Below are positions 63,197 to 64,000 of a stretch of 64,000 nt of DNA, one piece after another (position 1 is the stretch's first letter; the number at the start of each line of letters is the position of its first letter). The stretch covers positions 662,001 through 726,000 of the forward strand of contig NZ_CP115465.1 in assembly GCF_027912535.1 (NCBI RefSeq), given 5' to 3'. A model generated the notes under the pieces. It was not told the DNA's origin, did no database searches, and was given only the letters and a program-made list of their open reading frames with translations. A program made the translations under genes and the position numbers. Origin of the DNA: Brevundimonas sp. NIBR11 (GTDB lineage: Bacteria > Pseudomonadota > Alphaproteobacteria > Caulobacterales > Caulobacteraceae).

Positions 63197-63798
63197 TCCG
63201 TTCGCTCGTTCTCGCCGCCGTCGCCGCCGTCTCCCTGTCGGGGTGCGCCCTGCTGTCGTCGCCGGACCCGATCCAGCTCTACCGTTTCGGCGATCCGACG
63301 GGGATGGCCACGACCGCCGTCGCCGAGCCGGTGCAGGTCAAGCTGAGGACCGTGGAAATGCCGCAGGCGTCGCAGGGCGACCGTCTGCTGGGCGTGACCG
63401 GGGCAGAGGCGGCCTACATCAAGGGCGCACGTTGGGTCTCGCCGGCCATGATGCTGTATTCGGACGCGCTGGAGGCTTCGTTCGCTTCGCAGGCGCGGGC
63501 GGTGCGGCTGATCGGACGGCGCGAGCTGACGCCGACGACGCGGCTGCTGGACGTCGACCTGCGGGCGTTCGAGACGCGGTACGACTATGAGGGCGCGGCG
63601 CCGGCGGTGGTGATCACGGCGCGGGCGCGGCTGCTGCGCTTCCCCGAACGGACAGTGGTGGCGGAACGGACCTTCACCGTCAGCCAGCCGGCCGGCGAGA
63701 ACCGGGTCTCGGCCATCGTCGCGGCCTATGATCAGGCGACGCGGGACCTGAACACCCAGATCGTAGGCTGGACCGACGCCAACGCGGTCGGCGACTAG
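63193..63798 (+). CDS. ABC-type transport auxiliary lipoprotein
   Basis: The 201-residue product has a lipoprotein signal (MIRSLVLAAVAAVSLSGC) and the PqiC-like domain: PIQLYRFGDP, VKLRTVEMPQASQGDRLLGV, AYIKGARWVSPAMMLYSDAL, and DLRAFETRYDYEG. It is the outer-membrane-anchored partner of the MlaD/MlaE-type transporter. The start is GTG at 63193, overlapping the mlaD stop by four bases. Confidence 0.9.
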   Translation: MIRSLVLAAVAAVSLSGCALLSSPDPIQLYRFGDPTGMATTAVAEPVQVKLRTVEMPQASQGDRLLGVTGAEAAYIKGARWVSPAMMLYSDALEASFASQARAVRLIGRRELTPTTRLLDVDLRAFETRYDYEGAAPAVVITARARLLRFPERTVVAERTFTVSQPAGENRVSAIVAAYDQATRDLNTQIVGWTDANAVGD

Positions 63799-64000
63799 GC
63801 GGCGAGCGACACGTTCGCGCGGGCCTGAGTCGTCCGGGCCTCGAGCTCGGCGCGGCGCGCCTGGGCCGCCGCCAACTCGCGGTTTGCGGACTGAATTCGG
63901 TCGGTCAGGGCGGTCGAGGCTTCGGACAAGCGAACTCCGTCGGGTCGGATCGTCTTCGGCCGCTTGACGGCCAGTCCCAGGGCGTCCTGCCAGTCGATGC
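63795..64000 (-). CDS. Partial gene at the right edge, coiled-coil product
   Basis: A minus-strand frame without stops runs in from the window end and stops at TAG (63795-63797), overlapping the lipoprotein gene by four bases. The visible C-terminus includes LAVKRPKTIRPDGVRL and ALTDRIQSANRELAAAQARR, a helix with heptad pattern likely to form a coiled coil, and ends NVSLAA. The rest lies outside the window. I cannot name the family. Confidence 0.6.
   Translation of the reverse strand, partial: IDWQDALGLAVKRPKTIRPDGVRLSEASTALTDRIQSANRELAAAQARRAELEARTTQARANVSLAA

Overview
The window is about 64 kb of high-GC alphaproteobacterial chromosome. It most likely comes from Brevundimonas or a close relative in Caulobacterales. 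The reasons are: short flagellins beside FlaG and a FlaEY-like protein; sigma-54 promoters paired with ftr/FlbD-like palindromes; SciP next to the hook genes; divergent fliK-flgD-flgE and flgK-flgL units as in Caulobacter; and Ala/Met at the GyrA positions that are Ser83/Asp87 in E. coli. There is no integrase, transposase, CRISPR array or rRNA operon. One tRNA-Lys is present.

Layout. 1-2.9 kb is the end of a phage or gene-transfer-agent-like cluster: a DUF2793 protein with a glycine-rich tail, then a lysis block of small protein, membrane protein, M15 peptidase and nested spanin pair. 2.9-9.7 kb is a flagellin locus: three ftr-like sites, a sigma-54 promoter, flagellin, FlaG, a second flagellin, a FlaEY-like protein and two envelope proteins. 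9.8-13.7 kb holds ssb, a PIN/Phd toxin-antitoxin pair with its own operator, an EamA exporter, an unusual redoxin-dioxygenase fusion and sodC. 13.8-25.9 kb holds gyrA, a class IV aminotransferase, coaD, two tandem cyclophilins, a Ppx/GppA protein, hspQ, phenylalanine hydroxylase and transport or enzyme genes. 26-31 kb is a tight arginine succinyltransferase operon (M20 hydrolase, astA, astD, astB) on the minus strand. 31.8-42 kb holds tamA-tamB, a hybrid histidine kinase, a CoA transferase and tRNA-Lys. 42-49.5 kb holds lipoproteins, tgt, mnmA, a hemerythrin protein, an HxlR/GST pair and a thioesterase. 49.6-57.3 kb holds sciP and the hook/filament junction genes. 57.3-60.1 kb is a radical-SAM/UdgX pair. 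60.2-63.8 kb is an Mla-type lipid transport operon.

The most unusual signal is a pair of near-identical inverted copies of a roughly 480-515 bp non-coding element (31080-31595 and 44746-45222). Its core (31191-31575 in copy 1) is closed by a 10-bp helix and filled with strong hairpins, two with GNRA loops. The main length difference between the copies is one hairpin. On the GNRA strand both copies point toward the next gene: a four-TM membrane protein, and tgt. I know no family that fits, so this is the best candidate for an undescribed structured RNA or mobile RNA-like repeat. Palindromic repeats of other families lie near by, and one such sequence appears to be inserted in frame in the UdgX gene.
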